58,996 nt of DNA from Oscillospiraceae bacterium (GCA_021771265.1 JAETPK010000002.1:1-58996), one strand, 5' to 3'. Shown: positions 14,158 to 22,010, numbered from the stretch's first letter. Program-made: numbers and translations. The notes: generated by a model not told the origin, from the sequence alone.

Positions 14158-14681
14158 CCTACCTCATGCACATGGATTCCCCGGTGGGACCGCTGCACCT
14201 GGCCTCTGACGGCCAGGCCATCACGGGTCTCTGGCTGGAAGGACAGAAGTATTTTGCCGCTACACTGGAAAAGGATGCCCGGGAGGGCAGTCTGCCTGTT
14301 TTTGACCGTGCCGCGGCCTGGCTGGAGGCGTATTTCGCCAAAGAGCCCCTGCCTCCCCTGCCGCCGCTGGCCCCCAAGGGCAGCCCCTTCCGCCAGGAGG
14401 TCTGGAAGCGGCTGCTGGTGATCCCCTACGGCCAGACCACCACCTACGGCGCCATCGCCGGAGACCTGAGAGCCGCCGGTATCTCCGCCGCCGCCCAGGC
14501 GGTAGGCGGCGCCGTGGGCCATAATCCCATCTCCATCCTCATTCCCTGCCACCGGGTGGTGGGCAGCGGCGGCAGCCTGACGGGCTATGCCGGCGGCGTG
14601 GCGAAAAAGCAGCTTCTCTTGGAGCTGGAGGGTGTGGACATGACGGTGCTGTACGTGCCCAAGAAAGGCACGGCACTGTGA
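14154..14681 (+). CDS. ogt: methylated-DNA--protein-cysteine methyltransferase
   Basis: 175 residues. The active-site motif IPCHRVV carries the acceptor cysteine; the helix-turn-helix region with PYGQTTTYGAIAGDL and GHNPISILIPCH is complete, and the N-terminal RNase-H-like domain is present. It removes the alkyl group from O6-alkylguanine in one irreversible step. There is no Ada-type regulatory domain. The start ATGA overlaps the upstream glycosylase, and its own stop overlaps the GTG of the CPCC gene. Confidence 0.96.
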   Translation: MTYLMHMDSPVGPLHLASDGQAITGLWLEGQKYFAATLEKDAREGSLPVFDRAAAWLEAYFAKEPLPPLPPLAPKGSPFRQEVWKRLLVIPYGQTTTYGAIAGDLRAAGISAAAQAVGGAVGHNPISILIPCHRVVGSGGSLTGYAGGVAKKQLLLELEGVDMTVLYVPKKGTAL

Positions 14682-15022
14682 GCCATCAGAAGTCTTTGAA
14701 GAAGCCGATCCCTCCGGATGTCCGATGCGGCGGATCCTCTTCACCGCGCCGGGAGGCCGCCAAGGCCCCAACGCCCGGCAGATCTCCCTGCCCCTGCTGT
14801 GGCTGCAAGACCTTCCCCATGCCTGCCGCTGATGCACTGGCCTACATCTGTCCGGTCTGCATGTGGGAGAACGATCTGTTCACCACCTCTGATGACGAGC
14901 CCAGTGACGAGAATCACGGGATGACGCTGAACCAGGGCAGAGCCAATTATAGGGCGCTGGGCGTCTGCAATCCCCGCCTGGCACAGTATGCCAGAAAGCC
15001 GCTTCCGGAGGAACTTTCCTGA
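14678..15022 (+). CDS. CPCC-type cysteine-rich protein
   Basis: 114 residues from GTG 14678, overlapping the ogt stop. The core SPCPCCGCKTF, YICPVCMWENDL and GMTLNQGRANYRALGVC matches the small CPCC family, in which two CxxC pairs probably hold zinc. A Pro/Arg-rich N-terminal extension of about 35 residues may mean that translation starts later, but no better start is seen. The function of the family is unknown; being third in an alkylation-repair operon is the only clue. A terminator follows the stop by seven bases. Confidence 0.75.
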   Translation: MSHQKSLKKPIPPDVRCGGSSSPRREAAKAPTPGRSPCPCCGCKTFPMPAADALAYICPVCMWENDLFTTSDDEPSDENHGMTLNQGRANYRALGVCNPRLAQYARKPLPEELS

Positions 15023-15028
15023 CGATAA

Positions 15029-15060
15029 AAGCAGGCATTGGCTGTTGCCAGTGCCTGCTT
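15029..15060. terminator. intrinsic terminator between the CPCC gene and spoIVA
   Basis: AAGCAGGCATTGGC / GCCAGTGCCTGCTT with a TGTT loop; convergent genes on both sides. Confidence 0.88.
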
Positions 15061-15067
15061 CTCTTAT

Positions 15068-16543
15068 TTATAAGATGATGCAGATGAGACCTCCGCTGCC
15101 CTCGTTGATGATGCGGGTCAGGGTCTCCTGGAGCTTTTTCCGGGCGTCCTCCGGCATGCGCTTCAGCTTGGCCTGGAGGTCCTCGTTGACCAGCTCATGG
15201 AAGCTGCGGCCGAAGATGTTGGACTGCCAGATCTTGCTGGTGTCACCCTCAAACTCCTGGAGCAGGTAGTTCACCATGTCCTCGGACTGCTTTTCGTTGC
15301 CCACGATGGGCGAAACGGCGGTCTCAATGTCCGCCCGGATCATATGGATGCTGGGGGCGCTTGCTTTCAGGCGCACGCCGTAGCGGCCCCCCTGCTTCAT
15401 GATCTCCGGCTCCTCCAGCTTCAGCTCGTCGATGCCCGGCACCACGATGCCATAGCCGCTCTCCCGCACATCCCGCAGGGCCTGGGCCACCTTGTCGTAC
15501 TCCGTTTTCACCGCCGCCAGCCGGGTCAAAAGGCTCATGAGGTCTCCGTCATCCGCCACCTCAAAGCCGGACTGCTCCGACAGCGTCCGGTAAAACAGCT
15601 CCCTGGGCAGCCGCAGGGACGCGGCGGCCACGCCGGTGCCCAGATCGATGGCGGTGATCTTCGCCTCGCTGATGTCCGGACAGGCGCCCAGAGCGGCGAT
15701 GACGCCCTCCACCTCCCGGATGTGCCGCAGGTGTCCGGTGCTCTGACGGACGGCCTCGTACAGCTCCGCCTTGATGGGATGGTCATCCGGCAGGGCGTCC
15801 ACCCAGGGCGGCAGGAACAGATCCAGCTCCTGCATGGGGAATTCATACAGGACGGCCTTCAGAATATCCGCCACATCCTCCTCCCCCAGTTCCAGGCAGT
15901 TCACCGCCACGCAGTTGACGCCGTACCGGGAGGCGATGTCATTGGCAATGGCCTTTGACCGCTCGCTTTTGGGCTCCTGGGAATTCAGCAGCACGATGAA
16001 GGGCTTTCCCAGCTCCTGCAGCTCCCGGATGACCCGCTCCTCCGCCTCCAGATACTCTTCACGGGGAATGTCGGCCACGCTGCCGTCAGTGGTGATGACG
16101 ATGCCGATGGTGGAGTGCTCGGCGATGACCTTCCGGGTGCCGATCTCCGCCGCCTCCGTCATGGGGATCTCGTGGTCGTACCAGGGGGTGGTGACCATGC
16201 GGGGGGCGTCATCTTCGTACTGGCCGATGGCCCCCTTGACCATATAGCCCACGCAGTCGATAAGCCGCACGGAAAAGGCGGCGCCGTCCGGCAGCTGGAT
16301 CTGGGCGGCCTCCTCCGGCACGAATTTGGGTTCCGCCGTCATGATGGTCCGGCCGGAGCCGCTTTGCGGCAGCTCATCCCGGGCCCGCTCCTTGCGGTAC
16401 ACATTTTCAATGTTGGGGATGACCTGGGTCTCCATGAACCGCTTGATAAAGGTGGATTTTCCCGTGCGCACCGGCCCCACCACCCCGATGTAGATATCCC
16501 CGGCGGTGCGGGTGGCGATATTCTGATAGATACTGGTATTCAT
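15068..16543 (-). CDS. spoIVA: stage IV sporulation protein A (coat morphogenetic ATPase)
   Basis: 491 residues, the standard length. The N-terminal P-loop GPVRTGKSTF (residues about 23-32) belongs to a TRAFAC-like GTPase fold that in SpoIVA hydrolyses ATP to polymerise. The start NTSIYQNIATRTAGDIYIGV and the end GSGGLICIIL are near-invariant in the family. SpoIVA polymerises on the mother-cell face of the forespore membrane, anchored by SpoVM, and is the base on which the coat is built. A sigma-E promoter lies upstream. Its partners SipL and SpoVM are coded 3-5 kb away in this window. Confidence 0.98.
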   Translation of the reverse strand: MNTSIYQNIATRTAGDIYIGVVGPVRTGKSTFIKRFMETQVIPNIENVYRKERARDELPQSGSGRTIMTAEPKFVPEEAAQIQLPDGAAFSVRLIDCVGYMVKGAIGQYEDDAPRMVTTPWYDHEIPMTEAAEIGTRKVIAEHSTIGIVITTDGSVADIPREEYLEAEERVIRELQELGKPFIVLLNSQEPKSERSKAIANDIASRYGVNCVAVNCLELGEEDVADILKAVLYEFPMQELDLFLPPWVDALPDDHPIKAELYEAVRQSTGHLRHIREVEGVIAALGACPDISEAKITAIDLGTGVAAASLRLPRELFYRTLSEQSGFEVADDGDLMSLLTRLAAVKTEYDKVAQALRDVRESGYGIVVPGIDELKLEEPEIMKQGGRYGVRLKASAPSIHMIRADIETAVSPIVGNEKQSEDMVNYLLQEFEGDTSKIWQSNIFGRSFHELVNEDLQAKLKRMPEDARKKLQETLTRIINEGSGGLICIIL

Positions 16544-16580
16544 AGCATCCCGTCCTTTTTCCGCTCCATATGATGGTATA

Positions 16581-16607
16581 TGTCTATGTCCCGGCCTGAC
16601 AAAGTAT
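16581..16607 (-). promoter_or_regulatory. sigma-E-type promoter of spoIVA
   Basis: On the minus strand ATA, 16-bp spacer, CATAGACAT. This fits the sigma-E pattern ATA-N16-CATACAHT closely, and spoIVA is a classic sigma-E gene. The -10 box lies about 38 bp before the ATG. Confidence 0.65.
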
Positions 16608-16683
16608 GAACAGCCCGTCTTGCTTTGTGCAAATACGATAAAATCTATTGCGGAGATTCGCCGCTATTCGGCTGTTTATCCAC

Positions 16684-16712
16684 TTTACACAGAAAATTTA
16701 GTGTGGTAAACT
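16684..16712 (+). promoter_or_regulatory. sigma-A-type promoter of the amino-acid ABC operon
   Basis: TTTACA, 17-bp spacer, TAAACT, about 54 bp before the lipoprotein ATG. The ends TTTAC and GTAAA make a loose dyad around the core promoter, which could be an operator. Confidence 0.5.
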
Positions 16713-16765
16713 GCTAATGTATTAAACGAGCGGGATACCGCTCCGAGGTTTTGGAGGATCTGAAT

Positions 16766-17581
16766 ATGAAAAAGATGCTTGCGCTGCTGCTGGCGGCTGT
16801 GATGGTCCTGTCCCTGGCTGCCTGCGGCTCCAAGAAGGAAGAGGCCGCCGCGCCCGCGGAAGAGCCCGCCGCTGACAGTGATCTGGCCTACGTGCAGGGA
16901 AAGGGAACCCTGGTGGTGGGTATCACGGAGTTCGAGCCTATGGATTACCAGGACGCCAGCGGCAGCTGGATTGGCTTTGACGCCGATATGGCCGCCGCTT
17001 TCGCGGAGAGCCTGGGCGTGGACGTGGAGTTCCAGATTATCGACTGGGACAATAAGGTTTTTGAGCTGGACGGCAAGACCATCGACGTGGTGTGGAACGG
17101 CATGACCCTCACCGACGAGGTCACCAGCGCCATGGAGTGCTCCAACGCTTACTGCAACAACGCCCAGGTGGTCATCGTTCCTTCCGCCGTGGCGGACCAG
17201 TACCAGGATGTGGACAGCGTAAAGTCTCTGAACTTCGCCGTAGAGTCCGGCTCCGCCGGCAAGGCGGAGGTGGAGGCCCTGGGCGCCACATTCACTGAGG
17301 TCGCCGACCAGGCTACCGCCCTGCTGGAGGTCAGCTCCGGCACCGCCGACGCCGCCGTTATTGACTCTCTGATGGCCGCTGCCATGGTGGGTGAGGGCAC
17401 CAGCTATGTCGATTTGACTTATACCGTTGGCCTGAACAGCGAGGAGTACGGCGTCGGCTTCCGAAAGGGCTCCGACCTGGCTGCCGCGTTGAATGATTTC
17501 TTCAAGGCCAGCTATGAGGATGGCTCCATGATGGCGTGCGCCGAGACCTATGGCGTCCAGGCCGCCATCATCGCCCAGTGA
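16766..17581 (+). CDS. amino-acid ABC transporter substrate-binding lipoprotein
   Basis: 271 residues from ATG 16766 with GGAGG eight bases before it. A lipoprotein signal ends in LSLAAC (Cys20), followed by an acidic Ala/Glu linker. The rest is a type II periplasmic-binding fold: GTLVVGITEFEPMDYQD, WIGFDADMAAAFAESLGV, VWNGMTLTDE and an AAVIDSLMAA segment, typical of polar and charged amino-acid binders (family 3). It would capture the amino acid outside the membrane for the permease and ATPase coded next. The exact amino acid cannot be told from sequence. Confidence 0.9.
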   Translation: MKKMLALLLAAVMVLSLAACGSKKEEAAAPAEEPAADSDLAYVQGKGTLVVGITEFEPMDYQDASGSWIGFDADMAAAFAESLGVDVEFQIIDWDNKVFELDGKTIDVVWNGMTLTDEVTSAMECSNAYCNNAQVVIVPSAVADQYQDVDSVKSLNFAVESGSAGKAEVEALGATFTEVADQATALLEVSSGTADAAVIDSLMAAAMVGEGTSYVDLTYTVGLNSEEYGVGFRKGSDLAAALNDFFKASYEDGSMMACAETYGVQAAIIAQ

Positions 17582-17607
17582 TCCCTTTCCCCAAACGAAC
17601 ACGCTGC

Positions 17608-17637
17608 AAAAGCAGAGGGCGGCAGCCCTCTGCTTTT
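17608..17637 (+). terminator. hairpin between binding-protein and permease genes (partial terminator)
   Basis: AAAAGCAGAGGGC / GCCCTCTGCTTTT with a GGCA loop, followed by only four T. Such a leaky terminator would give more binding protein than membrane subunits. Confidence 0.65.
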
Positions 17638-17675
17638 GGCCGGTTTATCAACAGAAGTAAGGTGGTATTTCCAAT

Positions 17676-18347
17676 ATGTTTCTGACCGTCATCGGCGCTC
17701 TGAACGAGGGATTTTTGCAGACGCTGAAGCTCTTTGCCGTCACCCTGATCGGCGCTATCCCCTTGGGACTTGTGATCGCGTTCGGCTCAATGAGCCGCTT
17801 CTCCCCCCTGCGGTATCTGACCCGGCTGGTAGTCTGGATCATCCGCGGCACGCCGCTGATGCTCCAGCTGATCATCATTTTCTACATCCCCGGAAGAGTG
17901 CTTTCCAGCGGCAGTCCCTGGCCCTCCGGTGAGCCGGGCCGCTTTCTGGCCTCCTCCATCGCCTTTATCATCAACTACGCCTGCTACTTCTCCGAGATCT
18001 ACCGGGGCGGCATCCAGGGCGTGCCCGTGGGCCAGCAGGAGGCCGGCGAGGTGCTGGGCATGACCAAGCGGCAGATCTTCTTTAAGATCACGCTGCTGCA
18101 AATGATCAAGCGTATCGTGCCGCCCATGTCCAATGAGATCATCACCCTGGTGAAAGATACCTCTATCGCCCGCATCATCTCCCTCCAGGAGGTCATCTGG
18201 GCGGGCTACGCATTTTTAAAGGGCTCCCATGGCTATTCCGGCCTGGTGTGGCCCCTGTTCTTCACCGGCGTTTACTACCTGCTGTTCAACGGTGTTTTGA
18301 CCCTGTTTTTTAACTATGTCGAGCGGCGGCTCGATTATTTCCGCTGA
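17676..18347 (+). CDS. amino-acid ABC transporter permease
   Basis: 223 residues with five or so membrane segments, the size of the His/Glu/Gln/Arg permease family. The N-terminal NEGFLQTLKLFAVTLIGAIPLG and the ATPase-contacting EAA loop (RGGIQGVPVGQQEAGEVLGM) are clear. RGTPLMLQL, a family signature, is at about residues 58-66. It forms the membrane channel, probably as a homodimer since only one permease is coded. The ATPase gene follows after 11 bp. Confidence 0.93.
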   Translation: MFLTVIGALNEGFLQTLKLFAVTLIGAIPLGLVIAFGSMSRFSPLRYLTRLVVWIIRGTPLMLQLIIIFYIPGRVLSSGSPWPSGEPGRFLASSIAFIINYACYFSEIYRGGIQGVPVGQQEAGEVLGMTKRQIFFKITLLQMIKRIVPPMSNEIITLVKDTSIARIISLQEVIWAGYAFLKGSHGYSGLVWPLFFTGVYYLLFNGVLTLFFNYVERRLDYFR

Positions 18348-18358
18348 GGAGGTGCCCT

Positions 18359-19126
18359 ATGTCTATTCTGGAAGTCAACCACATTGAAAAGCATTTCGGC
18401 GCCACCAAGGTGCTCAGCGACATCAGCTTTTCCCTGGAAAAGGGACAGGCATTGTCCATCATCGGGTCCTCCGGCAGCGGCAAAACCACGCTGCTGCGCT
18501 GCCTGAATTTTCTGGAGACGCCGGACAGCGGCACCATTTCCGTGAACGACCATGTGATCTTCGACGCGGCGGACCCCGCCACCCAGCAGGAAAAGGAGAT
18601 CCGCGCCAAGCGGCTCCACTTCGGCCTGGTGTTTCAGAACTTCAACCTGTTCCCCCAGTACACGGCTTTGCAAAACGTCACCCTGGCCCGGGAGCTGCTG
18701 GCAAAGGAGCGGGGCGGCGAGAGCAAGGCGGATATCGAGGCCGCCGGACGGGAGCTGCTGGCCCAGATGGGCCTTGCCGACCGGGCCAGCCACTATCCCC
18801 ACCAGCTCTCCGGCGGCCAGCAGCAGCGGGTGGCCATCGCCCGGGCCCTGGCCCTGCATCCGGACATCCTGTGCTTTGACGAGCCCACCTCCGCTCTGGA
18901 CCCGGAGCTGACGGGAGAAGTGCTGCGGGTCATCCGCAACCTGGCGGAGCAAAAGACCACCATGATCATCGTCACCCATGAGATGGCCTTTGCCCGGGAC
19001 GTGGCGGACCAGGTCATCTTCATGGACGGCGGCCTCATCGTGGAGCAGGGCGATCCCCGGGAGGTCATCGACCATCCCAAGGAGGAGCGCACCCGCCAGT
19101 TCCTCTCTCGCTACGCGGAAAATTAA
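18359..19126 (+). CDS. amino-acid ABC transporter ATP-binding protein
   Basis: 255 residues. Walker A GSSGSGKTT, Q-loop FQNFNLFPQYTALQNV, signature LSGGQQQRVAIARAL, Walker B ILCFDEPTSALD and the switch histidine in IVTHEM are all present, as in GlnQ/HisP-type ATPases. The ISVNDHVIFDAADPATQQEKEIR stretch is slightly longer than in GlnQ. It powers uptake through the neighbouring permease. GAGG stands before the ATG, and a strong terminator closes the operon. Confidence 0.95.
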   Translation: MSILEVNHIEKHFGATKVLSDISFSLEKGQALSIIGSSGSGKTTLLRCLNFLETPDSGTISVNDHVIFDAADPATQQEKEIRAKRLHFGLVFQNFNLFPQYTALQNVTLARELLAKERGGESKADIEAAGRELLAQMGLADRASHYPHQLSGGQQQRVAIARALALHPDILCFDEPTSALDPELTGEVLRVIRNLAEQKTTMIIVTHEMAFARDVADQVIFMDGGLIVEQGDPREVIDHPKEERTRQFLSRYAEN

Positions 19127-19134
19127 AGCAATGG

Positions 19135-19171
19135 AACAGCACCCTGGAAACTTTGTTTCCAGGGTGCTGTT
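19135..19171. terminator. bidirectional terminator between the ABC operon and sipL
   Basis: AACAGCACCCTGGAAAC / GTTTCCAGGGTGCTGTT, a perfect 17-bp stem with a TTT loop. Confidence 0.92.
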
Positions 19172-19179
19172 TTGCGCAG

Positions 19180-20718
19180 TCAGGCCCGCTTTTTGGGGAT
19201 GAGCAGCAGCTGGTCCCGGGGCAGCTCCTCCTCTGCTTCCAGCTGGTTGGCGGCGAGGATGGCGGAGATGGTGGTGTTGTGGCGCTTGGCCAGGTCCCAG
19301 GGGGTCTCCTGCTTTCCCAGACACCGCAGCACCAGAGACGGCGCGCCACTCAGGTCCCGGGGCTTTTCCGTGTCCACCCTGGCGGCGGAAATGCAGACCT
19401 TTTTCACCTGGGAGGCTGCTTCCACCCGGAAATCCACCGGGAAGCGCACCTCGATGCCCCGGTCCCCCAGGCTCCCCTGGATCTCCTCCGGGCAGAAGGC
19501 CCGGGCCGTTACCCGGCAGTCCGGCGGCAGCTCCAGCTGGCAGGCGATCTCCACGCCCCGCTCCGCCACCAGCGGTACGCCGCCCTCGTCCACGTACAGC
19601 GCCCGGACAGTGGCCACCGTCCGCAGGGTGGCGGCGCTGCCCTCCCGGCTAACGGACACGGCGCCGCAGTCCGCCTGCAAGGCAAGGATGCTCTCCGCCA
19701 CCACGCCGATCTCCAGTACCTCCCGGACGGTCTGGCGGCGGTTCATGGTCTCGCAGAAGCTGGTGAGGGTCAGGGGCGCGGCCTCATAGGCCAGCTCGTA
19801 GGCGGTGGAGTACAGGTCCTGCAAAAGCGTCAGCTCCTGCTCCTGCCGCAGCAGGGCCATCGCGTGGAAATACAGCGTCACCGCCACCTGCCGGCCCTCC
19901 GGGTCTCCTCCGTCGATCTGAAGGTCCGCCCCGGTCAGCTGCATCCGCAGTGACGCGGCGGCGCCCTCCGCAGCGCCGTCCACCTCCATGATCTGGGAGA
20001 AGGGCAGCTCTCCGGAGAAGGCCCGGCACTCCCCCTCCTGGGTCCGGTACAGCAGCGACACGGTGAACACGCCCTTGAAGATCAGCTTGCTGCCCACCAG
20101 CTTCGTCTCCGTCACAGCGGAGGCCACCCGGCTGGTGAGGAGCTCCGCCGCCCCCTCCCGGCCCGGCGACAGGTCCAGCTCCTCGGAGAATGTGAAATCT
20201 TTTTCGGCAATGTGGGTCAGCAGCGTCACGTGCTGCAGCTCCTGGCGCTTTTCCACCCGCAGCTCCGGCGCCGCCTCCACATCCGGGCAGACGGAGAGGG
20301 ACACCCGGCGGTAGCCTGTCAGGCGGATCACCAGCTTGCAGTGGGTGAACACCTTCCGGGGATTCAGCATCCGGGTCTCCAGGGTCTCCGGCTCCACCTC
20401 TGCCATGAGACAGACGCACTCCGGCAGGGTGCGGCTGTCGCTTTCGGCGGTGAAGGGCATGGCGAATTCCAGGGTGCGGATGCCACCCTCCCCGTCCGGG
20501 GTGTACAGCACCGTCACCCGTACGGTGCCGGACACCTCGCCCTTCCCGTCCCGCAGCTCCCGGCTGTGGAGGTACACCTTCCCCTCCGTTTCGATAATGC
20601 GGGCAATATCCGGGCAGTAGTCCGGCACGATGGTCTCCGCCGTTTCCTCCTGGGTCAGCGTCACGTCTCCCCCCACCTCATATGTATCGAAGCAGGCTTT
20701 TTTCAAGTCCAGTTCCAT
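19180..20718 (-). CDS. sipL: SipL-like spore coat assembly protein (SPOCS/DUF3794 and LysM domains)
   Basis: 512 residues from ATG 20718 with AAGGATG upstream; the track start at 20745 is a TTG without such support. It has SPOCS (DUF3794) repeats, for instance around ETIVPDYCPDIARII (residues 28-42) and two later copies, and ends in a LysM domain (WDLAKRHNTTISAILAANQL). This domain order is that of Clostridioides SipL, which binds SpoIVA through its LysM end and is needed for coat attachment. A sigma-E promoter precedes it. SafA of Bacillus plays a comparable part but lacks SPOCS domains. Confidence 0.88.
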   Translation of the reverse strand: MELDLKKACFDTYEVGGDVTLTQEETAETIVPDYCPDIARIIETEGKVYLHSRELRDGKGEVSGTVRVTVLYTPDGEGGIRTLEFAMPFTAESDSRTLPECVCLMAEVEPETLETRMLNPRKVFTHCKLVIRLTGYRRVSLSVCPDVEAAPELRVEKRQELQHVTLLTHIAEKDFTFSEELDLSPGREGAAELLTSRVASAVTETKLVGSKLIFKGVFTVSLLYRTQEGECRAFSGELPFSQIMEVDGAAEGAAASLRMQLTGADLQIDGGDPEGRQVAVTLYFHAMALLRQEQELTLLQDLYSTAYELAYEAAPLTLTSFCETMNRRQTVREVLEIGVVAESILALQADCGAVSVSREGSAATLRTVATVRALYVDEGGVPLVAERGVEIACQLELPPDCRVTARAFCPEEIQGSLGDRGIEVRFPVDFRVEAASQVKKVCISAARVDTEKPRDLSGAPSLVLRCLGKQETPWDLAKRHNTTISAILAANQLEAEEELPRDQLLLIPKKRA

Positions 20719-20756
20719 ATCGGCCCATCCTTTCCAGGCGTTCAATATTCTTCTTC

Positions 20757-20783
20757 ACTGTATGAACGCCTGAGCGGGCTTAT
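20757..20783 (-). promoter_or_regulatory. sigma-E-type promoter of sipL, overlapping the spoVM stop codon
   Basis: On the minus strand ATA, exactly 16 bp, CATACAGT, which fits ATA-N16-CATACAHT with a single difference. The ATA of the -35 is formed by the last codon and stop of spoVM (GCATAA). The -10 box is about 39 bp before the sipL ATG. Confidence 0.65.
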
Positions 20784-20854
20784 GCATGGATGCCGAACAG
20801 CTTTCGCAGGATGCCCCGCAGCATTTTGGGGGATTTCCAAACCACGATATTCAT
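20780..20854 (-). CDS. spoVM: stage V sporulation protein M (SpoVM), 24-residue amphipathic peptide
   Basis: Too short for the ORF track. It reads MNIVVWKSPKMLRGILRKLFGIHA, with AAGGAG eight bases before the ATG. It aligns without gaps to Bacillus SpoVM (K-x-P-K-x-L-x-G-I-x-R pattern), including the key Pro9 that shapes the helix for sensing membrane curvature. SpoVM lies flat in the convex forespore membrane and anchors SpoIVA. Its place downstream of stp-prkC-rsgA matches the known home of spoVM in Bacillus and clostridia, and sipL follows it. Length is 24 against the usual 26. Confidence 0.85.
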   Translation of the reverse strand: MNIVVWKSPKMLRGILRKLFGIHA

Positions 20855-20870
20855 TCACAATGCTCCTTTC

Positions 20871-21023
20871 CTACCGCCGGCAGCAGGCACAGCCGCAGGC
20901 GATCAGCAAAAACGCCACCAAAAACAAAAGCGCTCCCACCGGAAAAATGGCGGCAATCAGAATCCCTGCCCCCAGTGCCACAGCGCAAATCCCCAAAAGG
21001 CAGCCGCCGCCTCTCCGAAACAT
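20871..21023 (-). CDS. small single-pass membrane protein with Cys-rich end
   Basis: 50 residues from ATG 21023, with a perfect AGGAGG nine bases upstream; the longer track frames (from 21125 and 21297) run antisense through the rsgA terminator or the rsgA end. MFRRGGG is followed by about 36 hydrophobic residues (CLLGICAVALGAGILIAAIF and on), then ACGCACCRR. The layout is one or two closely packed membrane helices with four cysteines near the C-terminus. It lies 16 bp before spoVM in the same direction, which hints at a sporulation membrane role, but I recognise no family. Confidence 0.65.
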   Translation of the reverse strand: MFRRGGGCLLGICAVALGAGILIAAIFPVGALLFLVAFLLIACGCACCRR

Positions 21024-21082
21024 ACCGATCCGCCTCCTTTCCCTGTTCCCAGTATAGCGGCGCCCCTTGTCCCAGGTGCGAA

Positions 21083-21111
21083 AAAATCCCGCCGGACCAT
21101 GGTCCGGCGGG
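21083..21111 (-). terminator. terminator at the end of the cdaA-to-rsgA gene run
   Basis: A 24-bp perfect palindrome (CCCGCCGGACC, AT, GGTCCGGCGGG) followed on the minus strand by ATTTTTT, 11 bp after the rsgA stop. Confidence 0.9.
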
Positions 21112-21121
21112 GGCGGGCGGG

Positions 21122-22009
21122 TCATTTCTTTTTTTCCTGCCAGTCCTGCAAGGGCTTGAGTTCCTCAAAAAGCCGCACATAGCTGGCGTGACGGCTGGGT
21201 TGGATCTTCCCTGCCCGCAGGGCCTCCAGCACGGCGCAGCCCTTTTCCTTCGTGTGGCTGCACCCCACAAAGCGGCACTCCCCAACGTACGGGGCAAACT
21301 CCCAGAAGGTCTCCGGCAGGCGGTGCTTCAGCTCCAGGTTCAGCTCGTCTGTTTCAAAGGAGGAAAAGCCCGGGGAATCCACAATGTCCCCGCCGCAGGA
21401 GAGGTGGTACAGCTCCACATGGCGGGTGGTATGGCGGCCCCGCCCCAGCGCGTCGCTGACCTCGCCCACCTGTAGGTGAAACGCCGGGTCCAGGGCGTTT
21501 AAGATGCTGGATTTTCCTACGCCGGAGTTCCCTGTAAAGGCAGAAAGCTTGCCAGCTATCAGAGGCTTCAGCGCCTCCAGTCCCTCCCCGGTCTCCGCGC
21601 TGACGCGGAGGGTGGGAAAGCCCGCGGCGGTGTAGATGCCGTACAGCTCCTCCGCCGTGTCCAGGTCACACTTGTTCAGCAGCACGATGACACCGCAGTC
21701 CTTCAAAGCGGCAATGGCCGCCACCCGGTCGATGAGAAAGGGGTCCGTCCTGGGAATGGCGCCGGAGGCGATGATGACCAGCTGGTCGATGTTGGCCACG
21801 GCGGGACGGGCAAAGGCGTTGCGCCGTGGGCGGATGGCTTCCACGAAGCCCTCTCCGCCGCCCAGCTCCCGGATCTCCACCCAGTCACCCACCAGGGGCG
21901 AGACGCCTTCCCTGCGGAATTTGCCCCGTGCCCGGCAGGTGAGTATCCCCGTTCCGGTATCCACGTAATAAAAGCCGCTGAGGGCTTTTTGAATGCGTCC
22001 CTCCGTCAT
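21122..22009 (-). CDS. rsgA: ribosome small subunit-dependent GTPase RsgA
   Basis: 295 residues from ATG 22009, one base after the prkC stop. An N-terminal OB fold is followed by a circularly permuted GTPase with the order G4 (LLNKCDL), G1 (TGNSGVGKSSILNAL), G3 (DSPGF), and a C-terminal zinc knuckle (ECRFVGCSHTKEKGCAV). RsgA checks maturation of the 30S decoding centre and leaves on GTP hydrolysis. In Bacillus the orthologue CpgA is a substrate of the PrkC kinase coded immediately upstream, which makes this coupling meaningful. Confidence 0.97.
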   Translation of the reverse strand: MTEGRIQKALSGFYYVDTGTGILTCRARGKFRREGVSPLVGDWVEIRELGGGEGFVEAIRPRRNAFARPAVANIDQLVIIASGAIPRTDPFLIDRVAAIAALKDCGVIVLLNKCDLDTAEELYGIYTAAGFPTLRVSAETGEGLEALKPLIAGKLSAFTGNSGVGKSSILNALDPAFHLQVGEVSDALGRGRHTTRHVELYHLSCGGDIVDSPGFSSFETDELNLELKHRLPETFWEFAPYVGECRFVGCSHTKEKGCAVLEALRAGKIQPSRHASYVRLFEELKPLQDWQEKKK

Positions 22010-22010
22010 A

